In this document: piece by piece, positions 44,392 to 54,131 of the stretch
Layout: every line of letters begins with the position of its first letter
Numbering within the stretch: position 1 is the first letter of the stretch
From: Ginsengibacter sp963792025
Lineage (GTDB): Bacteria > Bacteroidota > Bacteroidia > Chitinophagales > Chitinophagaceae
Direction of reading: 5' to 3'
DNA length: 64,000 nucleotides
Assembly: GCA_963792025.1 (NCBI GenBank)
Contig: CAWBUS010000012.1
Location: forward strand, 62,001-126,000
Program-made: the position numbers and the translations under genes
Notes under the pieces: model-generated
The model's input: only the letters and a program-made list of their open reading frames with translations
Databases searched by the model: none
Told to the model about the DNA's origin: nothing

Positions 44392-44403
44392 CGAATTTGG
44401 TTA

Positions 44404-45045
44404 ATGAGAGATATTATAAATAATACCGCGGAAGAATATGCACTTCGATATACAACGCCAACGGACCATTTGCTGCAGGAAATTGAAAAATACACCCATA
44501 AAAATCATCCTCATGCCAACATGCTTAGCGGGCCGCTACAAGGGATGTTGCTGGAACTGATCAGCAAAATGATTAAGCCCGAACGAATATTAGAAATAGG
44601 TACATTCATGGGTTATAGCGCTGTTTGCCTCGCCAAAGGACTTTCACCAACAGGTGAGTTACATACAATCGAAATTCGACAAGAGGACGCAAATATTGCA
44701 CAGAACTTTTTTAGCAAATCATTATATACTAAACAAATATTTTTACACGAAGGAAATGCGCTGGATATAATTCCAACTTTAAATGAAACGTGGGATTTGA
44801 TATTTATTGACGCCGACAAAGTGAACTATATTAATTATTACGAATTAACTTTGCCCCTGCTGAAAAAAGGAGGATTTATATTAGCCGATAACGTACTGTT
44901 TCACGGGGAAGTACTGGAAGAAAATATTACCGGAAAAAATGCAAAAGCTATTCATGCTTTTAATGAACACCTGAAAAAAGATAATAGAATACAGCATGTA
45001 CTCGTTACTGTTAGGGATGGCCTGATGTTGATTCAAAAAAAATAA
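44404..45045 (+). CDS. Caffeoyl-CoA-type O-methyltransferase
   Basis: A 213-residue class I AdoMet methyltransferase. AdoMet motif I is ILEIGTFMGYSAVCLAKGL near residue 60, and the metal-dependent catalytic region includes LIFIDADKVNY. Family members methylate catechol-type oxygens with a divalent metal. The substrate is unknown. It is part of a plus-strand run (symporter, methyltransferase, glucosaminidase, hpt) with close spacing. Confidence 0.9.
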   Translation: MRDIINNTAEEYALRYTTPTDHLLQEIEKYTHKNHPHANMLSGPLQGMLLELISKMIKPERILEIGTFMGYSAVCLAKGLSPTGELHTIEIRQEDANIAQNFFSKSLYTKQIFLHEGNALDIIPTLNETWDLIFIDADKVNYINYYELTLPLLKKGGFILADNVLFHGEVLEENITGKNAKAIHAFNEHLKKDNRIQHVLVTVRDGLMLIQKK

Positions 45046-45093
45046 AATGTTTCAATTTTTTAGAACTAAATACCTTACACACCACACACCTTA

Positions 45094-46269
45094 ATGAAAA
45101 AGATATTCTTCTTGCTCGTTATTTCCATTTTTTTGTCAAAGATAGTTGGTGCCCAGGATATGACAGTAGCTGAATACGTAGCGCAGTATAAAGACATTGC
45201 TATACGTGAAATGAAACGAATGGGAGTGCCGGCAGCAATTTCTCTCGCACAAGGAATCCTGGAAACCGAAAATGGCAACAGTGACCTGGTAAAAAAATCA
45301 AACAATCATTTTGGCATTAAATGCAAAAGTACCTGGACCGCAGAAACCGTTACCCACGATGACGACGCACCCGGCGAATGTTTCAGGGCTTACAAAACTG
45401 CCGAAGATTCTTATCGTGACCATTCTAACTTTTTAAGAGGCAGTTCCCGTTATTCTTTTCTTTTTAAATTGGATCCCCGCGATTATAAGAGTTGGGCATA
45501 TGGTTTGAGTAAAGCCGGCTATGCAACCAATCCTAAATACCCCGAAATTCTTATTAAAAATATCGAAGACAATAATTTAGAACAATATACTTTAGAGGGT
45601 ATTAATGATGTTCCGGTTTTTGATGCCGCTCAATATTCCAGTGACTCTGAGGAAAAAAACCAGGTTCAGGTGCTGACAACAACTCCGCAGGATGCGTCTG
45701 ATATCGCTATTACTGAGCCCGCTAAACTTAGTATAAATGGTTGCAAAGTTGTATTTGCGCTGAAAGGAACTTCCTTGCTTGCAATAGCTACACAAAACAA
45801 TATTAATTTGAATCGGCTGCTGGAAATAAATGATCTGCATATAGATGGTTTACTTGATAAGGATCAATATATTTTTCTCGAAAAAAAACAAAAGCTCGGC
45901 GACAAAGATTATTATATTGTTCAGCAGAATGAAAGTTTATATGATGTGGCGCAAAAAAATGGAGTACAATTGCAAAGTCTTTATGATTATAATAATATTT
46001 CTTCGGCGGACAACATTTATCCAGGAACAAAAATTTATTTGCGGCCACCCTTAGTGAAAGTGGTTTCAAACAAAATCAATTCTAACGATAACACCAATTT
46101 ACAAACTTCTTCTTCGCCTGGTGAATTAAAAACGCATGAGGTACAACCAAAAGAAAGCTTGTATGCAATTTCAAAAAAATACAATGTGTCTGTCAGCCAG
46201 CTTAAAGAGTGGAATAATTTAAAAAGCGATAGTTTAAAAACCGGGCAGCAGCTCATCATTTCAAAATAA
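45094..46269 (+). CDS. Secreted N-acetylglucosaminidase with LysM repeats
   Basis: A 391-residue exported protein with signal peptide ending VGAQ. Residues about 25-160 form an FlgJ/AcmA-like glucosaminidase domain (SLAQGILETENGNS with the catalytic glutamate, NHFGIKC, then AYKTAEDSYRDHSNFLRG). Three LysM repeats follow (about 205-255, 270-310 and 345-390), which bind peptidoglycan. It probably trims glycan strands during wall turnover. hpt begins three bases after its stop. Confidence 0.93.
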   Translation: MKKIFFLLVISIFLSKIVGAQDMTVAEYVAQYKDIAIREMKRMGVPAAISLAQGILETENGNSDLVKKSNNHFGIKCKSTWTAETVTHDDDAPGECFRAYKTAEDSYRDHSNFLRGSSRYSFLFKLDPRDYKSWAYGLSKAGYATNPKYPEILIKNIEDNNLEQYTLEGINDVPVFDAAQYSSDSEEKNQVQVLTTTPQDASDIAITEPAKLSINGCKVVFALKGTSLLAIATQNNINLNRLLEINDLHIDGLLDKDQYIFLEKKQKLGDKDYYIVQQNESLYDVAQKNGVQLQSLYDYNNISSADNIYPGTKIYLRPPLVKVVSNKINSNDNTNLQTSSSPGELKTHEVQPKESLYAISKKYNVSVSQLKEWNNLKSDSLKTGQQLIISK

Positions 46270-46272
46270 TTT

Positions 46273-46806
46273 ATGGCCGCAATTAAAGTTCATGACAAAG
46301 AATTTGTTCCCTATTTAAGCGAAGCTGAAATAGAAGAACAGGTAAAAAGAGTTGCGGCAGAAATTAACCGGGATTATGAAGGAAAAAAGCCGTTGTTTAT
46401 TGCCATATTAAATGGCGCTTTCATTTTTGCAGCAGATTTGTTTAAACGAATTAATCTTGAAGCTGAAATAAGTTTCATCAAACTAGCTTCGTACAAAGGC
46501 ATTAAAACTTCTGGTAAAGTAATAACGGCTATCGGCCTTGATGCAGACCTTCACAGGCGGGATGTAATTATTATTGAAGACATTGTTGATACGGGCAAAA
46601 CCCTGTTCCATTTTTTACCTCAACTGCAACACCAGCACCCAACATCATTAAAAATCGCTACACTGCTTCATAAACCTGATGCTTTGCTGCATCCTATAAA
46701 GATTGACTATTTGGGCTTTAATATCCCAAATAAATTCGTAATCGGTTATGGATTGGATTATGACGGCCTCGGAAGAAATATTAAAGAAATCTATCAATTG
46801 GTTTAA
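46273..46806 (+). CDS. hpt: Hypoxanthine phosphoribosyltransferase
   Basis: A 177-residue purine-salvage enzyme that transfers phosphoribosyl from PRPP to hypoxanthine (or guanine). The PRPP loop is VIIIEDIVDTGKTL near residue 98, the FIAILNGAFIFAADL strand is near 40, and IPNKFVIGYGLDYD is near the end. Full length. It follows the glucosaminidase gene by three bases, so it may be co-transcribed. Confidence 0.95.
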   Translation: MAAIKVHDKEFVPYLSEAEIEEQVKRVAAEINRDYEGKKPLFIAILNGAFIFAADLFKRINLEAEISFIKLASYKGIKTSGKVITAIGLDADLHRRDVIIIEDIVDTGKTLFHFLPQLQHQHPTSLKIATLLHKPDALLHPIKIDYLGFNIPNKFVIGYGLDYDGLGRNIKEIYQLV

Positions 46807-46883
46807 TATAATTTAACTATCATTTTTTTAAGGGATTTTGTGTCTTTGATAAGAAGCGTATATCTTACAAAATAAACAACCTC

Positions 46884-48641
46884 TTGCGGAAAGTAATTTT
46901 TACTTTTTTGTTTTTAGCCCTGGTTTGCCATACTACTGCACAATACTACATCAGGGGCGATGTAAAGGACGAAAAAAATCAACCTTTACAGAATGTAAAA
47001 ATTTATATGCCTGCCACAAGGTTAATATATCATAGTGGCATCACCGGGGGTTTTGGGATCCCCAGCTCCAAATTATACGACTCGCTTATTTTTAGCGCTG
47101 ATGGTTACGAGACAAGGCCACTAAAAATTAAAACCGATGTTTACCAGGAAATAACTCTTAAAATGCTGGCCACCTCCGTTAGTACGCAAAAGCAAAAGCT
47201 TGTTTCCGTTACTATCGGCAGCGAAGGACGTGTAAATCCTACGTCCTATTATAATAATGAGAGCTACAGCAATATTGTAGAAAATGACTATATAAAAGCA
47301 AACAATAATCCCACCACTGCTTTTGCGATGCGTATTGATAAAGCTTCCTACAGCAATGTAAGAAGATTTATCGACCAGGATAGTAAAGTGCCGCCCGACG
47401 CGGTACGGATAGACGAAATGCTTAATTATTTTAATTTCAATTATAAGGAACCAAATGGTAATAATGTTTTCAGGATTGAGTCGCAGGTAACGGATTGTCC
47501 ATGGAATAAAGAACATCAACTCTTGTTTCTTAATCTCTCGGGAAAGAAGCTCAATCTTGATAAAGTTCCACCATCTAATCTTGTCTTTTTGATAGATGTT
47601 TCGGGAAGTATGGATCTACCTAACAGGTTACCGTTATTGAAAGAAGCTTTCAGATTGCTGGTAAATAATTTGCGGCAAAAAGATACTGTTTCAATTGTAA
47701 CGTACGGTGGAAGTGTGGGTGTTTGGCTACAGCCAACAAGTGGCGATCAAAAACAAAAAATTACCAAAGCAATTGAAGAACTCGTCGCTTCGGGAGATAC
47801 ACCGGGAGAAGCTGCTATTCGATCTGCGTATAGGCTTGCTGAATCTACATTTATTAAAGGAGGGAACAACCGTATTATCCTTGCGACCGATGGTGATTTT
47901 AATATTGGTCAGAACACTGAAAAAGAACTGGAGGAATTAATTGCCAAAGAACGGCAGACGGGAGTTTACTTAACCTGCCTTGGCGTTGGCATGGGAAATT
48001 ATAAAGACTCCAAGATTGAAATATTAGCAAAAAAAGGAAACGGAAACTTTGCTTATTTAGATGATATACGTGAAGCCGAAAAAGTTCTGGTTACAGAATT
48101 TACGCAAACACTTTATGCTATTGCTAACGATGTTTACCTATCGGTAACTTTTAATTCCGGTTACGTTAAGGAATACAGGTTAATTGGATATGACAATAAG
48201 AGAAATGTGCTGGCGGAAAAGGGCGATGAACTGGAAGGTGGCGAAATAGGCGCAGCTACCGGCAATACTGCTATTTTTGAAATAGTCCCGGCAAATACAG
48301 ACAGCATTAAACTGCTTAATACATATTTTGCAAATATAACCTTGCATTACAAGCCTCCATCTGACACAACAGGTATTTTTATAACCCATATTTGTCCACA
48401 AAACTATCTTCCTTTTGATTCGATTCCTAAAAGCTTACAGTTCGCTTCTGCAGTTACCATGTTTGGTTTAAAATTGCGTGAGTCTCAATACATCCCTGAT
48501 ATTGACTGGGGTGATATTAAAGACATTGCTGCGTCATCAGTTAATCCCGGCAATTATCTTGAAAATGAATTTTTAGGCTTGATTGATAAAAGTAAAGCGC
48601 TTTATTATGAAAAAAAGAAGAAGAGGAGAAGAAATGAATAA
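46884..48641 (+). CDS. Secreted von Willebrand factor type A domain protein
   Basis: A 585-residue exported protein that starts with TTG at 46884 (signal FLFLALVCHTTAQ). An N-terminal carboxypeptidase-regulatory-like domain (IRGDVKDEKNQPLQNVKIYM) is followed by a YfbK-type vWA domain, with the metal-ion site LIDVSGSMDLPNRL near 225-240 and ATDGDFNIGQNTEKE later, plus a C-terminal DUF3520-type region. Function is unknown; YfbK-type proteins are probably envelope chaperone or adhesion-like. It converges with dnaJ, with six bases between stops. Confidence 0.88.
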   Translation: MRKVIFTFLFLALVCHTTAQYYIRGDVKDEKNQPLQNVKIYMPATRLIYHSGITGGFGIPSSKLYDSLIFSADGYETRPLKIKTDVYQEITLKMLATSVSTQKQKLVSVTIGSEGRVNPTSYYNNESYSNIVENDYIKANNNPTTAFAMRIDKASYSNVRRFIDQDSKVPPDAVRIDEMLNYFNFNYKEPNGNNVFRIESQVTDCPWNKEHQLLFLNLSGKKLNLDKVPPSNLVFLIDVSGSMDLPNRLPLLKEAFRLLVNNLRQKDTVSIVTYGGSVGVWLQPTSGDQKQKITKAIEELVASGDTPGEAAIRSAYRLAESTFIKGGNNRIILATDGDFNIGQNTEKELEELIAKERQTGVYLTCLGVGMGNYKDSKIEILAKKGNGNFAYLDDIREAEKVLVTEFTQTLYAIANDVYLSVTFNSGYVKEYRLIGYDNKRNVLAEKGDELEGGEIGAATGNTAIFEIVPANTDSIKLLNTYFANITLHYKPPSDTTGIFITHICPQNYLPFDSIPKSLQFASAVTMFGLKLRESQYIPDIDWGDIKDIAASSVNPGNYLENEFLGLIDKSKALYYEKKKKRRRNE

Positions 48642-48647
48642 CTCCGC

Positions 48648-49811
48648 CTAACTAAAAGTTTCTCTAATTTTTTCCCAAAACGTCTTATCGTTTTTATCGG
48701 GCTTGGGTTTAAAGTTTTCGCTATGCATCATTTTCTCTAAGGCCTGCTTTTCTTCAGCCGAAGCATTTTGAGGTGTCCACACATTTACATGAATCAATTG
48801 GTCACCTTTTTCATGAGAGTTTATTGAAGGAAATCCTTTGCCTTTCAAGCGGAAAATTTTACCACTTTGCGTTCCCGGCGGAATCTTAATTTTCGCCCTG
48901 CCATCGATAGTGGGCACTTCGGAATTAGTTCCAAAAACTGCATCCGGAAATGAAATATATAAATCAAAAGCAACATTCAAGCCTTCTTTATGAAGCTGGG
49001 GATGCGCTTCTTCTTCAATTAAAATAATGAGATCTCCCGGACCTCCTCCGCGTTCTCCCATGTTTCCTTTACCACTCATGCTCAACTGCATACCTTCCTG
49101 AACGCCGGCTGGTATGTCCAACGTAACCGTTTCCTCGCCATACATTCTTCCTTCACCTTTACATGTGGTGCATTTGTTGGTAATTACTGAGCCTTCGCCA
49201 TTGCAGGTAGGACACGTAGTTACGGTTTGCATTTGCCCCAAAAAAGTATTTTGAACCCTTCGAACCTGGCCATTACCGCCGCAGGTATTACAGGTTTGCA
49301 TACTGTTTTTATCCTTAGCCCCCGATCCCCCGCAGGTAGTGCAGGCAATATATTTTTTTACCTTAATCGTTTTGGAAGTGCCCTTCGCCATCTCTTCGTA
49401 ATTCACTTTAATCTTTACACGCAGGTTACTTCCTCTTGTGCCTCTGCTCCTCGACGAACGGCCTCCGCTCCGGCCCCCTCCAAAAAATCCGCCGAACACA
49501 TCTTCACCAAAAATGTCACCAAACTGGCTAAAGATATCATCCATATTCATACCATGCCCGGAAAATCCACCACCACGTCCTGAGCTAAAAGCACTATGCC
49601 CAAACCTATCGTATTGGGCTTTTTTATCGGGATCGCTTAATACTTCATAAGCTTCAGCGGCCTCCTTAAATTTGTCTTCAGCAGTGTGGTCGCCCGGGTT
49701 CCTGTCCGGATGATGTTGCATTGCAACTTTTCGATAGGCCTTTTTAATTTCATCCGCCCCGGCGGATTTATCTATGCCTAAAATTTCGTAATAGTCTCTT
49801 TTTGAAGCCAT
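48648..49811 (-). CDS. dnaJ: Chaperone DnaJ
   Basis: A 387-residue co-chaperone for DnaK from the ATG at 49811 (upstream starts would add a non-family leader). The J domain has HPD at 34-36 and KRDYYEILGI. A Gly/Phe-rich linker is near 70-120. Four zinc knuckles (CTTCGGSGA, CNTCGGNGQ, CPTCNGEGS, CTTCKGEGR) lie near 150-220, then the substrate-binding domain. Downstream of grpE and 92 bases away, so they probably form a heat-shock unit. dnaK is not in the window. Confidence 0.96.
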   Translation of the reverse strand: MASKRDYYEILGIDKSAGADEIKKAYRKVAMQHHPDRNPGDHTAEDKFKEAAEAYEVLSDPDKKAQYDRFGHSAFSSGRGGGFSGHGMNMDDIFSQFGDIFGEDVFGGFFGGGRSGGRSSRSRGTRGSNLRVKIKVNYEEMAKGTSKTIKVKKYIACTTCGGSGAKDKNSMQTCNTCGGNGQVRRVQNTFLGQMQTVTTCPTCNGEGSVITNKCTTCKGEGRMYGEETVTLDIPAGVQEGMQLSMSGKGNMGERGGGPGDLIILIEEEAHPQLHKEGLNVAFDLYISFPDAVFGTNSEVPTIDGRAKIKIPPGTQSGKIFRLKGKGFPSINSHEKGDQLIHVNVWTPQNASAEEKQALEKMMHSENFKPKPDKNDKTFWEKIRETFS

Positions 49812-49903
49812 TGAACTTACCATACAATTTATTGTGATCTGCGTAAAACAAACCATCAACCGTTCGCAGTTGCCGGTTAATGGAAATCCTGGTTGGTGAG
49901 ATT

Positions 49904-50479
49904 TTATTTTCCCACAACAACTTTGGCAAATCGTATCAACCTGTCATTCAGATAATATCCTTTTTCAATTTCATCAACCACCTTGCCTTTTAGCTTTTTA
50001 TCGTCCACAGGAATTTCTGTTATGGCTTCATGCTTTTCAACATCAAAATCAGTATGGAGGCTTTCCATTGCTTTAAGGCCCTGCGCCTGTAATGTTTTCC
50101 TGAGTTTATTAAATACGAGCTGAACACCTTCCTTAATTTGTTTAACATCGTCCGTGCGCTGCATTTGAACTTCAGCACGGTCACAATCATCCAGCACCTG
50201 GAGTAAAGAAACGATAACTTCTTTGCCTGCTGTTTGAATTAATTCGAGACGTTCCTTGGAAGTACGCCTTTTAAAATTATCGAACTCTGCAAATAGCCTT
50301 ACGTATTTATCTTTTTGTTCTTCCAGTTCTTCACTTAACTTCTGTTTCGATTCGTCAGGAACCAAAGGCTCAGCTACGTCATCAATATCGATAGTATTAA
50401 CTTCATCGGCCGGTAAATTTTGTAACTCTGCCTGGTTATCCATTTCAGTATCGCCTGTGTGTTTTTTATTCTTTTCCAT
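49904..50479 (-). CDS. grpE: Nucleotide-exchange factor GrpE
   Basis: A 191-residue co-chaperone with an acidic N-terminus (VNTIDIDDVAEPLVPDESK), a long coiled coil and the GrpE core (RLFAEFDNFKRRTSKERLEL, VLDDCDRAEVQM, then DVEKHEAITEIPVDDKK and GYYLNDRLIRFAKVVVG). It releases ADP from DnaK. Preceded by a strong Bacteroidota-type promoter at 50495-50525, and followed by dnaJ. Confidence 0.95.
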   Translation of the reverse strand: MEKNKKHTGDTEMDNQAELQNLPADEVNTIDIDDVAEPLVPDESKQKLSEELEEQKDKYVRLFAEFDNFKRRTSKERLELIQTAGKEVIVSLLQVLDDCDRAEVQMQRTDDVKQIKEGVQLVFNKLRKTLQAQGLKAMESLHTDFDVEKHEAITEIPVDDKKLKGKVVDEIEKGYYLNDRLIRFAKVVVGK

Positions 50480-50494
50480 TTTGTAAAATTGGCT

Positions 50495-50525
50495 GCAAAG
50501 GTAGCATTGTCAAACTTTTTGCCAA
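50495..50525 (-). promoter_or_regulatory. Bacteroidota-type promoter for grpE-dnaJ
   Basis: TTG (50525-50523) then exactly 19 bases, then TACCTTTGC (50503-50495) on the minus strand, a very close match to the Bacteroidota -33/-7 consensus, 16 bases upstream of the grpE ATG. No CIRCE repeat is seen, so HrcA control is not evident. Confidence 0.75.
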
Positions 50526-50750
50526 TAACAAATATTAGACAAATTGACACCAGGCTTCATAAAAGAAGGAAAAAATTTCGGCTAAACCGGCGAAATCGGG
50601 CAATGGCAGAAGAATTTTAATCTGTTGACGGCAGCAATAACCAGCTAAGCATTTGCCAAGCAAAGTATTGAGTCCGCATCAGGCTCATCTAAGACCTCTA
50701 CCTGATCTATTTGTTTAGAAACTTCAGTAATTTTAAACAACGATTTGCAT

Positions 50751-52022
50751 ATGGAAACATACGGAAAAATATTGTTGATTGCGATGCCGGTTTTCTTGTC
50801 ACTGGTTCTTCTCGAAAAGTGGTATGGTTGGGCCAGAAGTAGAGATACTGTTCGACAAATGGATATGATATCGAGCCTGAGTTCGGGCGTTACCAATGTA
50901 ACTAAAGACGTTCTTGGGCTGAGTGTGGTAATTTTAAGCTACGAATGGCTGGTAAACAAAATTGCCATCATAGACCTGAAACCAGGTATCTGGGTTTATA
51001 TCGCTGCTTTTATTGCCCTGGATTTTGCGGGCTATTGGATCCATCGAATTGAACATCGATACAATGTTTTTTGGAATCTCCATATCATTCATCACAGTAG
51101 CGAAGAATTCAATCTTGCGTGTGCATTAAGACAAAGTATCTCAGAAATAATAAAGATATTTTCTATATTCCTGCTGCCTGCAGCGTTACTCGGAGTGCCT
51201 GCAAAAGTAATTGCAATTGTAGCGCCTATTCAATTATTTGCGCAGTTTTGGTATCATACCCGACACATTGATAAAATGGGTTGGCTCGAAAAAATTCTTG
51301 TAACACCATCTCATCACAGGGTACACCATGCAATAAACAAGGAATATATTGATAAGAATTTTTCACAGATATTTATTGTTTGGGATAAATTGTTTGGAAC
51401 ATTTCAGCAAGAACTAGCCAGTGTTCAACCAGTATACGGCATTACCCGGCCTGCCAGAACGTGGAACCCGGTAAAAATTAATTTCATCCATTTATGGCTT
51501 TTGGTAAAAGATGCGTGGTATGCCAAAAGCTGGAAAGATAAACTAAGAATATGGCTGATGCCGACAGGATGGCGGCCAAAAGATGTGGCAGAAAAATTTC
51601 CCGTTTATAAAATTGAAGATGTCTACAGTTTTCAAAAATATGCTCCTGCATATTCAAATCAACTTTTGATTTGGTCATGGATTCAGTTAACAATATTACT
51701 GGTTTCTACAAGCTATCTTTTTGCAAATATTGCAGCAATAGGCTCGCCGGGAATTTTCGTGTATGGCCTTTTCATTTTCTTAAGCGTTTATTCATTTACT
51801 GAATTGATGGACCGAAATCGCTTTGCTTTTTTATGGGAACTGATGAAAAATTTTTTGGGCTTCTTTGTCATATATAGGATGGGAGGCTGGTTCTCTGCTT
51901 CGCCATCAATTGCGCGATTTAATATTACTATTTTATCATGGCTGTTATTATCAACATTCATAACCGCGTGGTTTGTTTTCATTGAATTTAAAAAGGAGGA
52001 GAAAGTTTCGTATACCTTTTAA
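50751..52022 (+). CDS. Sterol desaturase/fatty acid hydroxylase family membrane protein
   Basis: About 423 residues from the ATG at 50751. Several membrane segments carry the di-iron histidine clusters HRIEHRYNVFW near 100, HIIHHS near 112-117, and HHRVHHA near 187-193, the arrangement of fatty acid hydroxylase/sterol desaturase enzymes such as alkylglycerol monooxygenase. The C-terminal region adds about four further hydrophobic segments. It probably oxidises lipid acyl or ether chains in the membrane. The exact substrate is unknown. Confidence 0.9.
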   Translation: METYGKILLIAMPVFLSLVLLEKWYGWARSRDTVRQMDMISSLSSGVTNVTKDVLGLSVVILSYEWLVNKIAIIDLKPGIWVYIAAFIALDFAGYWIHRIEHRYNVFWNLHIIHHSSEEFNLACALRQSISEIIKIFSIFLLPAALLGVPAKVIAIVAPIQLFAQFWYHTRHIDKMGWLEKILVTPSHHRVHHAINKEYIDKNFSQIFIVWDKLFGTFQQELASVQPVYGITRPARTWNPVKINFIHLWLLVKDAWYAKSWKDKLRIWLMPTGWRPKDVAEKFPVYKIEDVYSFQKYAPAYSNQLLIWSWIQLTILLVSTSYLFANIAAIGSPGIFVYGLFIFLSVYSFTELMDRNRFAFLWELMKNFLGFFVIYRMGGWFSASPSIARFNITILSWLLLSTFITAWFVFIEFKKEEKVSYTF

Positions 52023-52241
52023 AATCCAAACAATTCTATTAGAGTATGTGGCTTAAAAGAGCATTCAATATCTCTACTAAATCAAATTTATTTTAACATT
52101 TTTTGGTCGGCAACATTGGTCAATTTTGCTAGAGTAATCTTCGTGTATTCCATTCGTTAAAAAATAGTTATAGATGAATTTTGGATGTCACTTTTTATTT
52201 TTTTGACGTCATATAAGATGAACATATTTAAAACAAATTTT

Positions 52242-52742
52242 ATGAAAACACTAGTAATAATTTTAGCATCGTTGACATTAACCTTGGGCGCTTCAGCCCA
52301 AAGGAAAGGTGGTCATTACCACGTTTATCACCCAAGAGTGGTGGTTGCTCCGTCGGTTGGATTTGGCTTCGGATACGGATACCCCTATTATGGTTATCCT
52401 TATTTCGGTTATCCTTACTATGGTTATCCTTTTGGTTACCCAAGCCCTTATGCCTACAGAAGAACACCGTACAAATTATCTTTACAAATTCAATCTATAA
52501 AAATTGATTATGCCAATCAAATTAGGGATGCAAGGCATAATAAAAGCCTGAGCCATGCTCAAAGAAGGCAGGAAATACGCTCTTTAAAAAGCGAAAGGGA
52601 CCAGGCCATAATTTCAGCTCAGCAAAATTTCAGGTATGGTAATTCAAACAATCAAAAGCGGGCACCAAACGATAATCAGAATCCGGGAGCTAATAACCAA
52701 TTCCAGGATAACGGTAATTCTTCTTCAGGGAGCAATCCATAA
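52242..52742 (+). CDS. Secreted Gly/Tyr/Pro-rich repeat protein
   Basis: About 166 residues from the ATG at 52242, with signal peptide ending GASAQ. After a His-rich segment comes a short tandem repeat of the unit GYPYY/GYPYF (near residues 42-66), then a charged helical region (SHAQRRQEIRSLKSERDQAI), and an Asn/Gln/Gly/Ser-rich tail. Upstream ATGs at 52185 and 52218 are less likely starts. No family is recognised. It may be an extracellular matrix or surface-layer-like protein. It is followed by a strong bidirectional hairpin. Confidence 0.8.
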   Translation: MKTLVIILASLTLTLGASAQRKGGHYHVYHPRVVVAPSVGFGFGYGYPYYGYPYFGYPYYGYPFGYPSPYAYRRTPYKLSLQIQSIKIDYANQIRDARHNKSLSHAQRRQEIRSLKSERDQAIISAQQNFRYGNSNNQKRAPNDNQNPGANNQFQDNGNSSSGSNP

Positions 52743-52776
52743 CCGGGAGACAGGAAAAGATTCTCGTTGAAATTAT

Positions 52777-52817
52777 AAAGTAAACATAAACGTTGTTGCA
52801 ATATTTATGTTTACTTT
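52777..52817. terminator. Bidirectional terminator between the GYP-rich gene and lysA
   Basis: AAAGTAAACATAAA (52777-52790) and TTTATGTTTACTTT (52804-52817) are a perfect 14-base inverted repeat with T-rich tails on both strands. It sits between two convergent genes. Confidence 0.85.
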
Positions 52818-52819
52818 TT

Positions 52820-54028
52820 TTATATGAGTTGGTTTTCTAAAAGGTCTTCAAATGAATCTCTTCTCCGAATTAATGAAGCCTTACCTTCTTTTACTAAAAC
52901 TTCGGCAGGCTTCAGCCTGGAATTAAAATTGGAAGACATTTCAAAACCATACGCTCCTGCATTATAAAAAACAAGATAATCGCCTTCCTTTATTTCATTG
53001 ATTTTTCTATCCCAGGCAAAGGTGTCAGTTTCACAAATGTTACCGACAATCGAGTAGTGTTTTTCGGGGCCGTAATTATTGCTTATGTTTTCGATTCGGT
53101 GGTATGAATTATAAAACATAGGGCGAATTAAATGATTGAATCCGCTGTTAATACTTGCGAAAGTGGTAGCTGATGTTTCTTTTATTACGTTTACCTGTGT
53201 AACAAAATAACCCGCAGCACTTACTAAAAACTTTCCCGGCTCAAACCAAACCTGCAAATGCTTATTGCCAGGATTGGGATGATTGGCAAAAGCTTCACCG
53301 ACTTTTTGAGCAAGAGCGTCAATATCGGTTTCGCTATCTCCCTCTTTATAAGGTACTTTAAACCCACCGCCCAAATCCACAAATTCCAGTTCTTTGAAAT
53401 GAGGAATAATATCAAACAAAACTTCAATTCCTTTTACAAATACGTCGGCACTGTCGATGTCGCTTCCGGTGTGTATCTGTAATCCCCGGATAAACAAATC
53501 CTGTTCGTTGACTACTGCCAATATTTGTTCAACCTGGTCTACAGGAATACCAAATTTGCTTTTATCGTGTCCTGTCGAAATTTTTAGATTTCCGCCAGCT
53601 AAAATATTAGGACGAAGGCGAATGCCCACCGGGTAAGTATGCCCATATTTTTTCCCAAATTTTTCGAGGTTGGAAATGCTGTCGATATTGATATTCACTC
53701 CCAGGTTTTTTGCGTCATCAATTTCATCAAACGCAATACCATTGGAAGTATATAAAATCCGTTCCGGCGCAAACCCGGCATGTAGCGCCAGTTTAACTTC
53801 ATTTATTGAACTGCAGTCAATATTGGCGCCAATTGATTTTATGTATGATAGAACGTTAACGTTGGTTAAAGCTTTGCAGGCATAAAAAAATTTTACGTCA
53901 GTCTTATTAAAAGCAGCTACAAGTTTTGAATATTGTTCAGCAATTTTTTCTGCATGATAAACATATACTGGCGTTCCAAATTCCTCAGCTATTGAAATCA
54001 GTTGTTGATGAGATAATACTTGTGGCAT
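52820..54028 (-). CDS. lysA: Diaminopimelate decarboxylase
   Basis: A 402-residue PLP enzyme making lysine from meso-diaminopimelate. The PLP-lysine is in FFYACKALTN near residue 46, the glycine-rich phosphate site includes FVDLGGGFKVPY, and the C-terminal VGNICETDTFAWDRKI plus YNAGAYGFEMSSNFNSRLKP segments are conserved. It is full length. It converges with the GYP-rich protein gene. Confidence 0.95.
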   Translation of the reverse strand: MPQVLSHQQLISIAEEFGTPVYVYHAEKIAEQYSKLVAAFNKTDVKFFYACKALTNVNVLSYIKSIGANIDCSSINEVKLALHAGFAPERILYTSNGIAFDEIDDAKNLGVNINIDSISNLEKFGKKYGHTYPVGIRLRPNILAGGNLKISTGHDKSKFGIPVDQVEQILAVVNEQDLFIRGLQIHTGSDIDSADVFVKGIEVLFDIIPHFKELEFVDLGGGFKVPYKEGDSETDIDALAQKVGEAFANHPNPGNKHLQVWFEPGKFLVSAAGYFVTQVNVIKETSATTFASINSGFNHLIRPMFYNSYHRIENISNNYGPEKHYSIVGNICETDTFAWDRKINEIKEGDYLVFYNAGAYGFEMSSNFNSRLKPAEVLVKEGKASLIRRRDSFEDLLENQLI

Positions 54029-54131
54029 AATGTAATGTAGTAATATGCTAATTAGTTCATGAGCTAACTAAGCCAATTTATTTTATTAATATTTATTTTG
54101 GAAAGATATTGTTGTTGATGGCTATTTATCG

